Shown: in pieces, positions 25,979 through 35,494 of the stretch
How the letters are laid out: each line of letters starts with the position of its first letter
How positions within the stretch are numbered: position 1 is the first letter of the stretch
Source: Hyphomicrobiales bacterium
Lineage (GTDB): Bacteria > Pseudomonadota > Alphaproteobacteria > Rhizobiales > Devosiaceae
Direction of reading: 5' to 3'
Assembly: GCA_027065555.1 (NCBI GenBank)
Contig: JAMONS010000049.1
Location: forward strand, 1 to 41,153
DNA length: 41,153 nucleotides
The notes under the pieces: generated by a model
Databases searched by the model: none
Told to the model about the DNA's origin: nothing
Seen by the model: the letters and a program-made list of their open reading frames with translations, nothing else
Program-made: the position numbers and the translations under genes

Positions 25979-26443
25979 ATGAAATTGCAAATTGATAATA
26001 TTGATAGAAAAATCTTACGACTATTACAAATCGATAGTCGTAAGTCAGTACAAGAAATTGGTGATGATGTGGGACTTAGTAGCTCTGCATGTCATCGTCG
26101 TATTAAGTCTTTAGAAGATAGTGGAATAATTGAAAAATACAAGGCGATTTTAAACGCTAGGAAACTAGGCTTCCAAATGAAGTTTTTTATTCAGGTATCA
26201 CTTATTTCACAAGGTGAGGAGGCCTTAATTGCCTTTGAAAAAGCAGTTCAAAATGTGCCAGAAGTTCTTGAGTGTTTTTTAATGGCAGGAAACTCTGATT
26301 TTTTATTGCAAGTAATATGCCGTGATCAGGAAGATTTTGAACGTTTACATAAAATGCTATTAACTCGTCTTCCAAGTGTGGCTCAAGTACATTCAAACCT
26401 ATGTATTCGTACTTTGAAAGAGGGTGGTAGTTTGCCTGTATGA
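25979..26443 (+). CDS. Lrp/AsnC-family transcriptional regulator
   Basis: A 154-residue DNA-binding regulator. Residues 1-60 form the winged helix-turn-helix (NIDRKILRLLQIDSRKSVQEI, then LSSSACHRRIKSLEDSGIIEKY), and residues 65-145 the ligand-sensing RAM domain (FFIQVSLIS, VPEVLECFLMAGNSDFLLQV). Members respond to amino acids or related small metabolites as dimers to octamers. GGGGAT seven bases upstream supports the ATG. Palindromes upstream suggest autoregulation. It stands alone on this strand between the GGDEF gene and acs, flanked by two related structured elements. The effector is unknown. Confidence 0.94.
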   Translation: MKLQIDNIDRKILRLLQIDSRKSVQEIGDDVGLSSSACHRRIKSLEDSGIIEKYKAILNARKLGFQMKFFIQVSLISQGEEALIAFEKAVQNVPEVLECFLMAGNSDFLLQVICRDQEDFERLHKMLLTRLPSVAQVHSNLCIRTLKEGGSLPV

Positions 26444-26518
26444 AAATATATTATATTTATTTAATATAGGGCAATCTTGAAAGTTAGGGAGCAAGTTAAT
26501 GGCGAGCAAGTTAATAGC

Positions 26519-26616
26519 GAGGAAGAGCGCCTAGGAATGATGACATTGTAAAACAATGTCGGCGCTCTTCCTCTAGAAGTGCACCTGAGGACGCAGGGTT
26601 GCACTTCTATTCTGAT
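26519..26616. ncRNA. Structured element B (candidate RNA or palindromic repeat)
   Basis: Second copy of the architecture of element A. Stem 1 pairs 26519-26531 with 26561-26573 (13 bp), enclosing an unpaired AGGAAT at 26533-26538 and stem 2 (GACATTGT-AAA-ACAATGTC, 26542-26560). Stem 3 pairs TAGAAGTGCA with TGCACTTCTA (26574-26583, 26600-26609) around a loop with GAGGACGCA, followed by TTCT. It fills most of the 172-base gap between the Lrp gene and the end of acs, which converge here. It may help end transcription on either strand, but no U-tract follows on the acs side and only a weak one on the plus side. Confidence 0.5.
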
Positions 26617-28553
26617 TATTTTATCTGTTTTGAACCTGCAATAAGTTGGTCAATTATGCTTGGATCGGCTAGAGTTGAAATATCCCCTAAATTATCAAAA
26701 TCATTTTCAGCAATTTTGCGTAAAATCCTACGCATAATTTTTCCTGATCGTGTTTTTGGTAAATCTTGAGTAAAATGTATGTGATCTATCGTAGCGATTG
26801 GACCTATTTCTTTTCTGACCCATTGTTTGAGTTCTATTATTAATTCTTCACTTTTAATAGCACTAGACATCAATGAAACATAGGCATAAATACCTTGCCC
26901 CTTAATATCATGGGGATAACCTACAACTGCAGCTTCTGCTACTTTTTCATGCGCCACAAGAGCGCTTTCTATCTCGGCGGTTCCCAAACGATGACCTGCA
27001 ACATTTATCACATCATCAACACGACCAGTTATCCAATAATAATTATCTTCATCTCGTTTTGCGCCATCGGATGTAAAATACTTGCCCCTATAGGTTGTGA
27101 AATAAGTATCCACAAAGCGCTGGTGATCATTATAAATTGTTCGTGCTTGGGCTGGCCAAGATGAGAGGATACATAGATTGCCAGATGCCGCTCCCTCTAA
27201 TATTTCACCTTCATTATTAACCAGCTCAAGATCAATGCCAAAAAACGGGAAAGTCGCAGATCCCGGTTTGAGATCTGTTGCGCCGGGTAGTGGGGTGAGT
27301 AACATGCCCCCTGTTTCGGTTTGCCAATAATTATCAATTACACGGCATTTTCCATTACCAACTTTATGATGATACCATTCCCACGCTTGTGGGTTTATTG
27401 GCTCGCCGGCGGTTGCTAGAATTTTTAGTGAAGAGCGATCTGTTTTGCTTACATATTCATCACCCATTGCCATTAATGCTCGAATTGCGGTTGGGGCGGT
27501 GAAAAATTGATTGACCTTATATTTGTCGATTATTTGCCAAAATCTAGAAGCATCGGGATAGTTTGGTACGCCTTCATACATTATTGTTGTTGCGCCGTTT
27601 GCGAGGGGGGCATAAAGCGTAAATGAATGGCCAGTAATCCAGCCAAGATCTGCACCGCACCAATAAACATCACCCTTTTGATAGTCAAATATCACTTCAA
27701 ATGCGAGGCTTATATAGGTGAGATAACCGCCACTTGTATGCACGACACCTTTTGGTTTGCCAGTTGAGCCAGAAGTATAAAGCACAAAAAGTGGCTCTTC
27801 TGCATTCATGGGTTCGGCTTCGCATTGATCTGAAATATCTTTGTTAATTTCATGCCAAAAGATATCACGCCCTTCATGCCATTCTATCTCAGAACCAGTA
27901 TGTTTAACTACCAAAGTAGTTTTAAGAATTGGGGCTAGTTTTGCGGCTGCATCTACATTTTTCTTTAGTGGAATTTTTTTGCCACCACGCCGACCTTCAT
28001 CAGACGTTATCACAATGCTTGATTGGCAATCATTAATGCGACCAGCCAAACTATCAGGTGAAAATCCTGCAAAAACTACTGAGTGAACTGCGCCAATCCT
28101 AGCGCATGCGAGCATGGCAAAGGCCGCTTCTGGTATCATGGGCAAGTAAACAGTTACCCTATCACCCTTTTTTACACCAAGTTTTTTTAGGGTATTTGCC
28201 CATTTATTTACTTCCAAATGTAATTGGGCATAGGTGAAGATGCGCTGTTTTTCATTGGGCTCATCAGGTTCCCAAATTAGTGCAATTTGATCTGCTCTTT
28301 TGTCTAAATGTCTATCAATGCAACTTGTAGTTACGTTAAGAATACCGTCCTCGAACCACTTAATATCTACTGGATCAAAACTAGCGTTTTTTATTATTGT
28401 GGGTGCTTTAATCCAGTCAATACGCTTTGCCTGATCGCTCCAAAAACTATTTGGATCAGAAATAGATTGGGCGTACATTTTTTTATAAAGCGCACTATCT
28501 ATATAGGCGTTTTTTTTCCAAATATCTGGGACTTTGTAGAGTTTTTCACTCAC
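26616..28553 (-). CDS. acs: Acetyl-CoA synthetase (AMP-forming)
   Basis: This enzyme activates acetate with ATP and CoA to acetyl-CoA. The 645 residues contain the P-loop [15 protein letters not shown], the pocket segments GWITGHSF and [10 protein letters not shown], whose tryptophan is the residue that limits the pocket to acetate or propionate, and the C-terminal [16 protein letters not shown] with K605, the lysine acetylated in homologues. It is the last gene of the minus-strand ABC transporter operon, 12 bases after an ATPase gene. That position suggests that the transporter brings in the acid it activates. The structured element B follows its stop. Confidence 0.96.
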   Translation of the reverse strand: MSEKLYKVPDIWKKNAYIDSALYKKMYAQSISDPNSFWSDQAKRIDWIKAPTIIKNASFDPVDIKWFEDGILNVTTSCIDRHLDKRADQIALIWEPDEPNEKQRIFTYAQLHLEVNKWANTLKKLGVKKGDRVTVYLPMIPEAAFAMLACARIGAVHSVVFAGFSPDSLAGRINDCQSSIVITSDEGRRGGKKIPLKKNVDAAAKLAPILKTTLVVKHTGSEIEWHEGRDIFWHEINKDISDQCEAEPMNAEEPLFVLYTSGSTGKPKGVVHTSGGYLTYISLAFEVIFDYQKGDVYWCGADLGWITGHSFTLYAPLANGATTIMYEGVPNYPDASRFWQIIDKYKVNQFFTAPTAIRALMAMGDEYVSKTDRSSLKILATAGEPINPQAWEWYHHKVGNGKCRVIDNYWQTETGGMLLTPLPGATDLKPGSATFPFFGIDLELVNNEGEILEGAASGNLCILSSWPAQARTIYNDHQRFVDTYFTTYRGKYFTSDGAKRDEDNYYWITGRVDDVINVAGHRLGTAEIESALVAHEKVAEAAVVGYPHDIKGQGIYAYVSLMSSAIKSEELIIELKQWVRKEIGPIATIDHIHFTQDLPKTRSGKIMRRILRKIAENDFDNLGDISTLADPSIIDQLIAGSKQIK

Positions 28554-28565
28554 AGTTTTTACCTT

Positions 28566-29300
28566 TTAGATAGCTAAATATTCATGCATTAGTTCTTCAT
28601 TTTCTAGCATTTCTTTAGCGGTGCCAGTGAAAACAATTTCTCCTGTATCAAGAATTGCAGCTCTATCGCTAAGGCGTAAAGCAGCTACTGCGTTTTGCTC
28701 GACAATAATAGTTGTAATGCCGAGTTTTTTTATGGAGAGTAGGATTTTTTCAATTTCTTGTACGATGACAGGAGCAAGGCCCTCATAGGGTTCATCAAGT
28801 AATAATAATTTTACATCACGAGATAGGGCACGTGCTACGGCAAGCATTTGTTGCTCGCCTCCTGAAAGAGTTGTCCCCTCTTGTTTTCGTCTTTCGCCAA
28901 GGCGTGGAAAATGGTCATAAACTTGCTCAAGCGTCCAGCCATGACCGGGAGCGACTTGTGCTAGAGTGAGGTTTTCTTCAACCGTTAGCCCTTGAATAAT
29001 TCGCCTATCTTCTGGGACGAGTTGTACACCAGCAAGTGCTGCTTCATGGGCTTTCATTTCGTGTAAAGCCTGTCCATTAAGCCAAATTTCGCCAGATTTT
29101 ACTTCTGGGTCATCGGCTCTAGCTATGGAGCGTAAAGTTGAACTCTTCCCTGCACCATTACGCCCTAAAAGAGCTAGGATTTCTCCCTCTTTCACATCAA
29201 AAGAAACACCTTGAACAATGTAACTTTCACCGTAATATGCGTGCACATTATTAATTGAGAAAAACTTTTCTTCAGTTTGATTTTCATCTGTTTGGCTCAT
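28566..29300 (-). CDS. HAAT-family ABC transporter ATPase (LivF-like)
   Basis: A 244-residue ATPase of the branched-chain amino acid/amide/carboxylate importer family. It has Walker A GRNGAGKSSTLRSIA, signature LSGGEQQMLAVARAL, Walker B LLLLDEPYEGLAP and switch histidine region TTIIVEQN (Q-loop and H-loop equivalents as in LivF). It starts at the stop of the partner ATPase gene (one-base overlap) and is followed by acs after 12 bases. It pairs with the LivG-like subunit on the cytoplasmic face of the permeases. Despite the usual annotation, no evidence points to amino acids as substrate. Confidence 0.93.
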   Translation of the reverse strand: MSQTDENQTEEKFFSINNVHAYYGESYIVQGVSFDVKEGEILALLGRNGAGKSSTLRSIARADDPEVKSGEIWLNGQALHEMKAHEAALAGVQLVPEDRRIIQGLTVEENLTLAQVAPGHGWTLEQVYDHFPRLGERRKQEGTTLSGGEQQMLAVARALSRDVKLLLLDEPYEGLAPVIVQEIEKILLSIKKLGITTIIVEQNAVAALRLSDRAAILDTGEIVFTGTAKEMLENEELMHEYLAI

Positions 29301-30070
29301 TATGATGCTTCTCCCAGATAGGCTTTTTTAACGATTGTACTGGCACGCATTTCATCGGGTGTGCCTTCTGCAATAATACGTCCCCCAGCCAAAACAGAAA
29401 CCTTGTCGGCAAGAGAAAAAACCACGTGCATATCATGTTCAATAATAACGATTGTCATGCCTGTTGCCTTAATATCTTTAAGTAGATCAATCGTTGTGTT
29501 GGTATCGTGGCGTGACATGCCAGCGGTTGGCTCGTCCAATAGTAAAATGCGTGGTTGTTGAATGAGGCACATTGCAAGTTCTAACCGACGTTTATGACCA
29601 CGCGATAAAGACCCTGCATGTTCTTGCATTTTATCCTCTAATCCAAATTCTGTGAGGATTTTAACGGCTCTTTGATTTATTTCTTTTTCGTTTTCAAGTG
29701 ATTTTGAAAATTTTAACTTAAAAGCACCATCACGCTTTGCAAAAGCTGACACCATGACATTATCTATAACTGAAAGGTCGATAAATATTTCAGGAGTTTG
29801 AAAAACTCTTGCCACTCCCATTTGGTTAATTTCATGCGGTTTTTTGCCTGTTAAAACTTCACCATCAAGCACAACAGCACCACGTGTAGGGGGAAGCAAG
29901 CCAACTATTACGTTTAACAATGTTGATTTTCCAGCGCCGTTTGGTCCGATAATTGCGTGGGTTTTAGCTTCTTCAATCGATAGATCAACATCAGATAGAG
30001 CATGTAAACCACCAAATGTTTTATGCACATCTGCAACATGGAGAACGATGTTTTCACTAGCTTTAGCCAT
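29300..30070 (-). CDS. HAAT-family ABC transporter ATPase (LivG-like)
   Basis: A 256-residue ATPase, partner of the LivF-like subunit. It shows Walker A GPNGAGKSTLLNVIVG, Walker B ILLLDEPTAGMS and the switch segment VIIEHDMHVVFSLADKVSVL, typical of LivG. The signature is LSRGHKRRLELAM instead of the common LSGGQ, a moderate deviation. One-base overlaps join it to the genes on both sides. Residues VARVFQTPEIF form the Q-loop. Confidence 0.93.
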   Translation of the reverse strand: MAKASENIVLHVADVHKTFGGLHALSDVDLSIEEAKTHAIIGPNGAGKSTLLNVIVGLLPPTRGAVVLDGEVLTGKKPHEINQMGVARVFQTPEIFIDLSVIDNVMVSAFAKRDGAFKLKFSKSLENEKEINQRAVKILTEFGLEDKMQEHAGSLSRGHKRRLELAMCLIQQPRILLLDEPTAGMSRHDTNTTIDLLKDIKATGMTIVIIEHDMHVVFSLADKVSVLAGGRIIAEGTPDEMRASTIVKKAYLGEAS

Positions 30071-31212
30071 TAGCCTTCTCCTTTTTCACTATCAGATGAT
30101 TGTTTGGTTTTTTTGTCTTTGTTATTTTTAAACATTGTGCCTATTCGTCTTGCACCTTCCATAATGCCACCTGGTAAGAACACCACAACTAATACAAACA
30201 TTAGACCAAGCGTTAAGTGCCAACCCTCGCCAACAAATTTAGATGAAATTGTCACCACGATGTCTTCAAAACCATCGGGTAAGAAGGCAAAGAAACCATG
30301 CAACACGCTTTCATTCCATGCTGAAAAAATATTTTCGAAATATTTAATAAGCCAAGCACCAATGACTGGGCCAATCAATGTACCAACACCACCAAGAATA
30401 GTCATCAAGACCAATTCGCCAGAGGCAGTCCATTGCATACGCTCAGCGCCTGCAAGAGGATCGGTAATGGAAAGTAAGCCACCTGCAACACCTGCATAAA
30501 TTCCTGAAATAACAAACACGGTCAACATATAGGGTTTGGTATTAAAGCCTGTGTAATTCATGCGGTTTTCGTTAGACTTTATTCCTTTAAGCATCATTCC
30601 AAAAGGCGATGAGGTAATTTTTTGTGCAATAAAAAACCCAATTAATAAAATAATGGCGGTGAAATAAAAACCAGAATAACCACTCATCGATATCCCAAAA
30701 AGGTTAGAGGTTGGCAAAGAGCTACCACGTTCAATAAACATTAAATCTATTGCTCTTGGATCTTGCAAAGTAAGCTGCAACCCAGTTTCGCCATGTGTTA
30801 TTGGGCTTAAAACAGAATATGCCAATTTGTAACTCATCTGAGCAAAGGCAAGGGTTAGGATTGAGAAATAAATCCCAGAACGTCTAAGGGATATATAACC
30901 AATTGCTAAAGCAAATATGCCAGAGAATAATATAGCAAAGGATAGTGCCAAAACAGGGTTCATTGATAATAGTTTGAACGACCAGACCGCTGCGTACGAT
31001 CCGACTCCTAAAAAGGCAGCATGACCAAAACTTAAATATCCAGTTAGCCCAAACAACAAATTATAACCAACCGCAAGCAGGGCATAGATTGCAAATTTTT
31101 GTAATAGAGCTGGGTAAGAAGCGCCAAACGGGGTTAGCCAAATCGGCATGGTTAGAACTACTATTGCAAACAGCACAAATGTGATGGCATCTTTTTTTGG
31201 AATATTAAACAT
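30070..31212 (-). CDS. HAAT-family ABC transporter permease (LivM-like)
   Basis: A 380-residue inner-membrane permease with about ten hydrophobic helices. The LivM patterns are clear: [29 protein letters not shown] near the N-terminus, the coupling loop [24 protein letters not shown] near residue 195, and [16 protein letters not shown]. The C-terminus ends in a charged cytoplasmic tail rich in lysine and serine. It overlaps the LivG-like gene by one base and starts one base after the LivH-like stop. The insert around residues 145-175 between helices is longer than in LivM. Confidence 0.92.
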   Translation of the reverse strand: MFNIPKKDAITFVLFAIVVLTMPIWLTPFGASYPALLQKFAIYALLAVGYNLLFGLTGYLSFGHAAFLGVGSYAAVWSFKLLSMNPVLALSFAILFSGIFALAIGYISLRRSGIYFSILTLAFAQMSYKLAYSVLSPITHGETGLQLTLQDPRAIDLMFIERGSSLPTSNLFGISMSGYSGFYFTAIILLIGFFIAQKITSSPFGMMLKGIKSNENRMNYTGFNTKPYMLTVFVISGIYAGVAGGLLSITDPLAGAERMQWTASGELVLMTILGGVGTLIGPVIGAWLIKYFENIFSAWNESVLHGFFAFLPDGFEDIVVTISSKFVGEGWHLTLGLMFVLVVVFLPGGIMEGARRIGTMFKNNKDKKTKQSSDSEKGEG

Positions 31213-31213
31213 A

Positions 31214-32242
31214 TTAATTCTCCATCACGCCACGTTTGCCAAGTAAGCCGCGAGGGCGAACTAACAAAATAATAACAGCAATTAAATAGATAATGATTTG
31301 ATCAATGCCGGGAATAATGTCTTTAACTTCGGTCATTGAGGCAAGAGATTGCACTACTCCAAGCATAAAGCCAGCCAATACTGCACCCGGTAATGACCCC
31401 ATTCCACCAACCACAACAACGATGAATGAAAGAACCAAAAAGTCCATGCCAAGTGTATAATCTGGTGGTAGGATCGGAGTGTACATAACACCTGCCAAAC
31501 CTGCAACTACTGCGGCAATGCCAAACATGATGGTAAATCTTTTATCGATATTTATTCCTAGCATGGAAACAGTTTCACGATCGCTCATACCAGCGCGCAC
31601 CACCAAACCAAAAGTGGTAAATCTGAGGAAAGCAAATACCGCCGCGATTACTCCAAGTGAGAAGAATAAATATACAAGTCGCCATTTTGGATAGGTAATT
31701 ACGTTTTCTGCCATTCCTACCATTACTCCAAGATCAGCAGCCCCCATGAAAATCTGTGGTATGGGCTGAGGATTTGGGTTGGCGCCAAAAAATGCCTTGA
31801 CGATTTCTTGCAATACAATCGCCAAACCAAATGTTACAAGAATTTGCTCGGCATGCGGGCGTTTATAAAAATGCTTAATAATTCCTCGCTCCATAGCAAT
31901 GCCAATAAACAGCATAACAGGGATGGCCAGCAGTAAGGAGAATGGCACAGAATATTCAATTAAAACATTGCCAAAATCGCCAAACCATTGCTGGGCATAA
32001 GGCGTGCGAATTTCAAGAGGTGTTCCCCATGGGCTTAATTCGGTTTTGCTTAATACAATTTGCTCGAGGGTGATGATTTTTTTGAAAGTAACGGCGCAAA
32101 AAGCACCAAGCATAAATAATGCACCATGAGCAAAATTGACAACGCCCAAAGTGCCAAAAACGAGAGTTAGCCCTAATGCGATGAGTGCATAAGCCCCACC
32201 TTTATCTAGACCATTTAGGACTTGCAAAATTAACGCGTCCAT
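31214..32242 (-). CDS. HAAT-family ABC transporter permease (LivH-like)
   Basis: An inner-membrane permease of 342 residues from the ATG at 32242 ([20 protein letters not shown]). A second ATG four codons upstream (32254) is in frame but lacks a ribosome binding site, whereas GGGGGT precedes 32242. LivH patterns are [16 protein letters not shown], the coupling loop [20 protein letters not shown] and [22 protein letters not shown] polar insertion at about residues 55-90 lies between the second and third helices and is not in classical LivH. The terminator-like hairpin at 32276-32303 lies between this gene and the binding protein gene. Confidence 0.92.
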   Translation of the reverse strand: MDALILQVLNGLDKGGAYALIALGLTLVFGTLGVVNFAHGALFMLGAFCAVTFKKIITLEQIVLSKTELSPWGTPLEIRTPYAQQWFGDFGNVLIEYSVPFSLLLAIPVMLFIGIAMERGIIKHFYKRPHAEQILVTFGLAIVLQEIVKAFFGANPNPQPIPQIFMGAADLGVMVGMAENVITYPKWRLVYLFFSLGVIAAVFAFLRFTTFGLVVRAGMSDRETVSMLGINIDKRFTIMFGIAAVVAGLAGVMYTPILPPDYTLGMDFLVLSFIVVVVGGMGSLPGAVLAGFMLGVVQSLASMTEVKDIIPGIDQIIIYLIAVIILLVRPRGLLGKRGVMEN

Positions 32243-32275
32243 TTTTACCCCCATAGATTACAATTACAATTAAAA

Positions 32276-32303
32276 CTATCGGGACTATTTTTAGTCCCGA
32301 TAG
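32276..32303 (-). terminator. Hairpin between binding protein and permease genes (attenuator)
   Basis: CTATCGGGACTA and TAGTCCCGATAG form a perfect 12-bp stem with a four-base loop. On the minus strand it is followed by TTTTAATTG. It sits in the 85-base gap between the binding protein stop and the permease start. Such hairpins commonly stop part of the transcripts, so that the binding protein is made in excess of the membrane subunits. Confidence 0.6.
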
Positions 32304-32327
32304 ATATTATTTATTTTAGTATAGTTT

Positions 32328-33674
32328 TTAAGAAACTTCGTATGGTCCGAGCTCGCCACCAAAGATAGAAGCATCATACTCAACTTGAGCACGAGGAACT
32401 TCTTGCACAACTTCAAGCAAATCAAATTGTGAAGTTGGGTTAGCATTCCCTCTCACAACTAGAACGTCTTTGAAGCACTGGTGATCTTCAGCGCGATACT
32501 CAGTTGCGCCATTGCCCATGCCATCAAATTTATGACCCTCAAGCGCCTTAATAACTTCAGGCGGGTAAAGAGTGCCAGCACGCTCACATGCATCAGCATA
32601 AAGCAATGTTTGCACATAACATGTATGAGCAGCCATTGATGGCGGGAAGCCATATTCAGCACCAAATGATTTAACAAAGGCTTTTGAACCTTCGTCTTGT
32701 AATGACCAGTTCCAGTTGGCTGAACCAAGAATACCTTTAATATTATCACCAGCACCCTGCGCCATAAGGCGAGAGAATAATGGCACAACAATTTCAACAT
32801 TTTTACCATTAACCTGACGATCTTTAAGACCAAACTGAATGGATTGTGTCAATGAATTGACCATATCTTTGCCATAGTGGTTTAGAATAAGAACATCAGC
32901 ACCTGAATTTAGGAATGGTGTAATATACTGGGAAAAATCACCTTGCCCAACAGGCGTAAGTACGGTTTTTTCAGTTCTCCAACCAATAGCTTCGGTCGCA
33001 TCTTTAATCGCTCTTTGTTGCGTATAACCCCAGTTATAATCAGATGTTAAGTGATAAGCGACACGATCAGAGCCATATTCGTCCTTAAGCACAGGAGCGA
33101 GTGCAGCGCCAGTCATATAGGTATTAAAGAAATGTCTAAAGCCATAACGCTTTTTATCTTTACCTGTTGTGTCATCAGAGTGAGTGAGGCCTGCCATAAA
33201 GATTGTGCCCATTTCTTGGCAAAGAGCTTGCACAGCAACTGCCACACCAGAAGACGAACCACCAGTAATGATTAAAGCACCATCACGTTCAATCATACGA
33301 CGAGCGCTATCACGAGCGGCATCTGACTTGGTTTGAGTGTCACCAGTAACATAAGTAACCTTTTGACCAAGAATACCGTTACCTTTAAGATTAGACGGTT
33401 GCATAGTATTTAGCATGCCGCCATCGCCTTCACCATTTAGATGTTTAACGGCAAGCGTATAGGCACGCAATTCATCAGCACCCTCATCAGAATAGGGACC
33501 AGTTTGAGGTACATTAAAACCAAGAATAACATCACCGCCCTTAGGGTCGTTACGGAACTCTTGCGCCCATGCGCCTTTAGTAAAAATTGTAGGTGCTACA
33601 CCAGCAGTAATAATACCCGCTGTTGCTCCCTTTAGCACTTTACGACGATTAACGCCGTTTTTAATATTGCTCAT
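32328..33674 (-). CDS. HAAT-family periplasmic binding protein
   Basis: The substrate-binding component, first gene of the transporter-acs operon. The 448 residues begin with a twin-arginine signal, NRRKVLKGATAGIITAG, and a cleavage site after GAWAQ near residue 38. The mature domain is type I periplasmic binding fold (VILGFNVPQTGPYSDEGADE, VTYVTGDTQTKSDAARDSARRMIE, LIITGGSSSGVAVAVQ). AAGGAGG stands before the ATG. It does not look like UrtA or LivJ in its N-terminal ligand region. As the last gene of the operon is acs, a short carboxylate such as acetate, propionate or lactate is my inferred ligand. Confidence 0.92.
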   Translation of the reverse strand: MSNIKNGVNRRKVLKGATAGIITAGVAPTIFTKGAWAQEFRNDPKGGDVILGFNVPQTGPYSDEGADELRAYTLAVKHLNGEGDGGMLNTMQPSNLKGNGILGQKVTYVTGDTQTKSDAARDSARRMIERDGALIITGGSSSGVAVAVQALCQEMGTIFMAGLTHSDDTTGKDKKRYGFRHFFNTYMTGAALAPVLKDEYGSDRVAYHLTSDYNWGYTQQRAIKDATEAIGWRTEKTVLTPVGQGDFSQYITPFLNSGADVLILNHYGKDMVNSLTQSIQFGLKDRQVNGKNVEIVVPLFSRLMAQGAGDNIKGILGSANWNWSLQDEGSKAFVKSFGAEYGFPPSMAAHTCYVQTLLYADACERAGTLYPPEVIKALEGHKFDGMGNGATEYRAEDHQCFKDVLVVRGNANPTSQFDLLEVVQEVPRAQVEYDASIFGGELGPYEVS

Positions 33675-33791
33675 TATTTTCCTCCTTTAGGAATGATGAG
33701 GCGTACATCATTTATGACGCAATCCTCCAGAAGTAATCTTATTATTAGTTTGAAAATGATTGCAATAGAGCATTGTAATTATTATAAAATC

Positions 33792-33839
33792 TTGTAAATA
33801 ATTGAACTATAGGCTAGTTATTTTTGTAAATTATTTGAC
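33792..33839. promoter_or_regulatory. Direct repeats in the divergent transporter/regulator promoter
   Basis: TTGTAAATAATTGAAC (33792-33807) and TTGTAAATTATTTGAC (33824-33839) match at 13 of 16 positions and start 32 bases apart, close to three DNA turns, so both face the same side of the helix. They lie just before the regulator gene start, which suits autoregulation and repression of the divergent operon. The remainder of the 179-base spacer (33675-33853) shows the AAGGAGG of the binding protein gene and AT-rich sequence only. Confidence 0.45.
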
Positions 33840-33853
33840 AAAGTGAGATTTTT

Positions 33854-35428
33854 ATGCGTGCTCCAATAGGCTTTAGAATACGTAACCAACGGAAGATATT
33901 GAGTATTTCTCAGGTTAATCTAGCTAAGATAATTGGTATATCGCCAAGCTATCTTAACCTGATTGAGGCATCAAAGCGTGATGTGGGGGGGCTTTTACTG
34001 CAAAAAATTGCTAAAGCGCTAGAAATGGAGCTCCATCTTTTAAGCGGGGAGGGTGAGCAAAGGCTTATTTCAGATATTGAGGAATTGCTGGCTGATCCGA
34101 TTATTAAGGGATTTGATTTAAGCGCCAAAGAGATAAGAGAATTTGTTGCGCAATTTCCAGATTTGGCTGCTGTTTTAATTAGAATATATCGCTCTTATAT
34201 TGATGCAAATGCTAATATTGAAGCCTATGTTAATCGCCTAGAATCTGATCCGCTTTTTTCTGAATTATTGCACCAAGTGCTTAGTAAAATAACTGCAATC
34301 CACTCCAGTGCTGAAATTTTGCAAAATGTTGATGATCTTTCTGATGAGGAAGAAAAGAAATTTTTACGCTCGATTGGGCAATATTCAAATAATCTATCCG
34401 ATGTAGCACAAAATCTAATTGGGCATTTTGATCAAAGCACACAATTACGCAAAACTGTTACTCCAGTTCGTGAACTTGATGATTTAATTATTGCTGAGAA
34501 AAATTATTTTCCAGTTCTTGAGGGTAGGGCGCAGGTTTTACACAAAGAAATAGTTAAAGATGGAGTGATGAATGAAGCTGCCCTCCGTTTTAGTTTGCAG
34601 GAAAGGTTTGGCATAAAAGTTGAGGAGGCTTGGCTGCCAGATAATCATGAGAAGAATTTTCTTAGGCATCATTATTTTGATGAAGAAAATAAAACTATGT
34701 TCTTTCAAGGCTCAACGAGATCAGCAACTCGGCAATTTCAATTAGCAAGCCTTTATGGTAGCTTGGCAGAGGAAGATTTATTAAACGCTTTAGCAAATGA
34801 TAAAAGATTAACTTCTTATAGCGCTAAAAATTTGGCACTTAGATCTTTCTCTAATTATTTAGCTAGCGCCATAATATTTCCCTATGATCAGATTTTAGAT
34901 GACGCAAATAAAAGCAATTATGATATTGATTATTTAGTGCAAAAATATGCAACAAGTTTTGAGCAAGTGGCGCATCGTCTTGTGACCTTAAGAAAGAAAG
35001 ATAATTCAGGAATTGCTTTTGGATTTTTACGATCAGATCCTGCTGGACGACTAACCAAACATTTTCCGCTTGAGGGATTATTATTGCCTAGTTCAGGTCA
35101 TGCTTGTCCCTTGTGGGCAATATATAAGGCCTTTCAAACAGGCTCGCAAACTGTTCGTCAGATTGTAAGATTTTCAGATGGTTCTCGTTATTTATTTATT
35201 GCAAAAACTGTTACTAAGCGCCTAGCGACTTTTAAGGAACAACGGTTTTATTCATCTGTAATGTTGGCGTGCGAAATATCTGATGCTAGGGACACAATTT
35301 ATGCCCGTGGTTTAGATCTTGATGATGAGCAAACTGATATATTGGTTGGGGCAGCTTGCCGCTTATGTGTGCTAGATGATTGTGTTCATCGTCAAGAAGA
35401 AGCGCTTTATCCAAATCAAATGATGTAA
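33854..35428 (+). CDS. XRE-family short-chain acyl-CoA-type regulator (ScfR/RamB/PrpR-like)
   Basis: A 524-residue transcription factor of the COG3800 type. Residues 8-62 are an XRE helix-turn-helix (GFRIRNQRKILSISQVNLA, ISPSYLNLIEASKR). The middle resembles an ImmA/IrrE domain but lacks the HExxH zinc motif (LASLYGSLAEEDLL stands in its place), so it is not a peptidase. The C-terminal DUF2083-like domain has cysteines C418 and C502-x2-C505-x4-C510 (CRLCVLDDC). Relatives (RamB, PrpR) control acetate, glyoxylate-shunt and propionate genes and sense acyl-CoA; PrpR is reported to hold an Fe-S cluster. Divergent from the transporter-acs operon, it probably controls it. Confidence 0.9.
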   Translation: MRAPIGFRIRNQRKILSISQVNLAKIIGISPSYLNLIEASKRDVGGLLLQKIAKALEMELHLLSGEGEQRLISDIEELLADPIIKGFDLSAKEIREFVAQFPDLAAVLIRIYRSYIDANANIEAYVNRLESDPLFSELLHQVLSKITAIHSSAEILQNVDDLSDEEEKKFLRSIGQYSNNLSDVAQNLIGHFDQSTQLRKTVTPVRELDDLIIAEKNYFPVLEGRAQVLHKEIVKDGVMNEAALRFSLQERFGIKVEEAWLPDNHEKNFLRHHYFDEENKTMFFQGSTRSATRQFQLASLYGSLAEEDLLNALANDKRLTSYSAKNLALRSFSNYLASAIIFPYDQILDDANKSNYDIDYLVQKYATSFEQVAHRLVTLRKKDNSGIAFGFLRSDPAGRLTKHFPLEGLLLPSSGHACPLWAIYKAFQTGSQTVRQIVRFSDGSRYLFIAKTVTKRLATFKEQRFYSSVMLACEISDARDTIYARGLDLDDEQTDILVGAACRLCVLDDCVHRQEEALYPNQMM

Positions 35429-35494
35429 TGAAATAAATTACTTGGTTCTGTTGCTGGTTTGTAGTTTAATCAATTTAAGTAAAAGGAGGGGCTT

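Noticed and set aside
25704-26616. Elements A and B as ordinary rho-independent terminators
   Set aside because: Neither has a proper U-tract after its stems, element A lies in a divergent promoter region, and the shared loops and bulges are not needed by terminators.
28566-33674. Urea transporter UrtABCDE
   Set aside because: The five-gene layout and HAAT family fit, and the ureide pathway makes urea. However, the binding protein lacks UrtA-like sequence, no urease genes are present, and the operon ends in acs, so a carboxylate substrate is more likely.
28566-33674. Branched-chain amino acid transporter (Liv)
   Set aside because: The subunits are Liv-like by family only. The gene context has acetyl-CoA synthetase and C2-C3 regulators and nothing for amino acids, so I kept the family name without the substrate.
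33835-33840. Perfect TTGACA as a -35 box
   Set aside because: It lies only 13 bases before the regulator start codon, so the promoter would begin transcription inside the gene.
33854-35428. ImmA/IrrE peptidase-type regulator with protease activity
   Set aside because: The middle domain lacks HExxH, so proteolysis is not supported.
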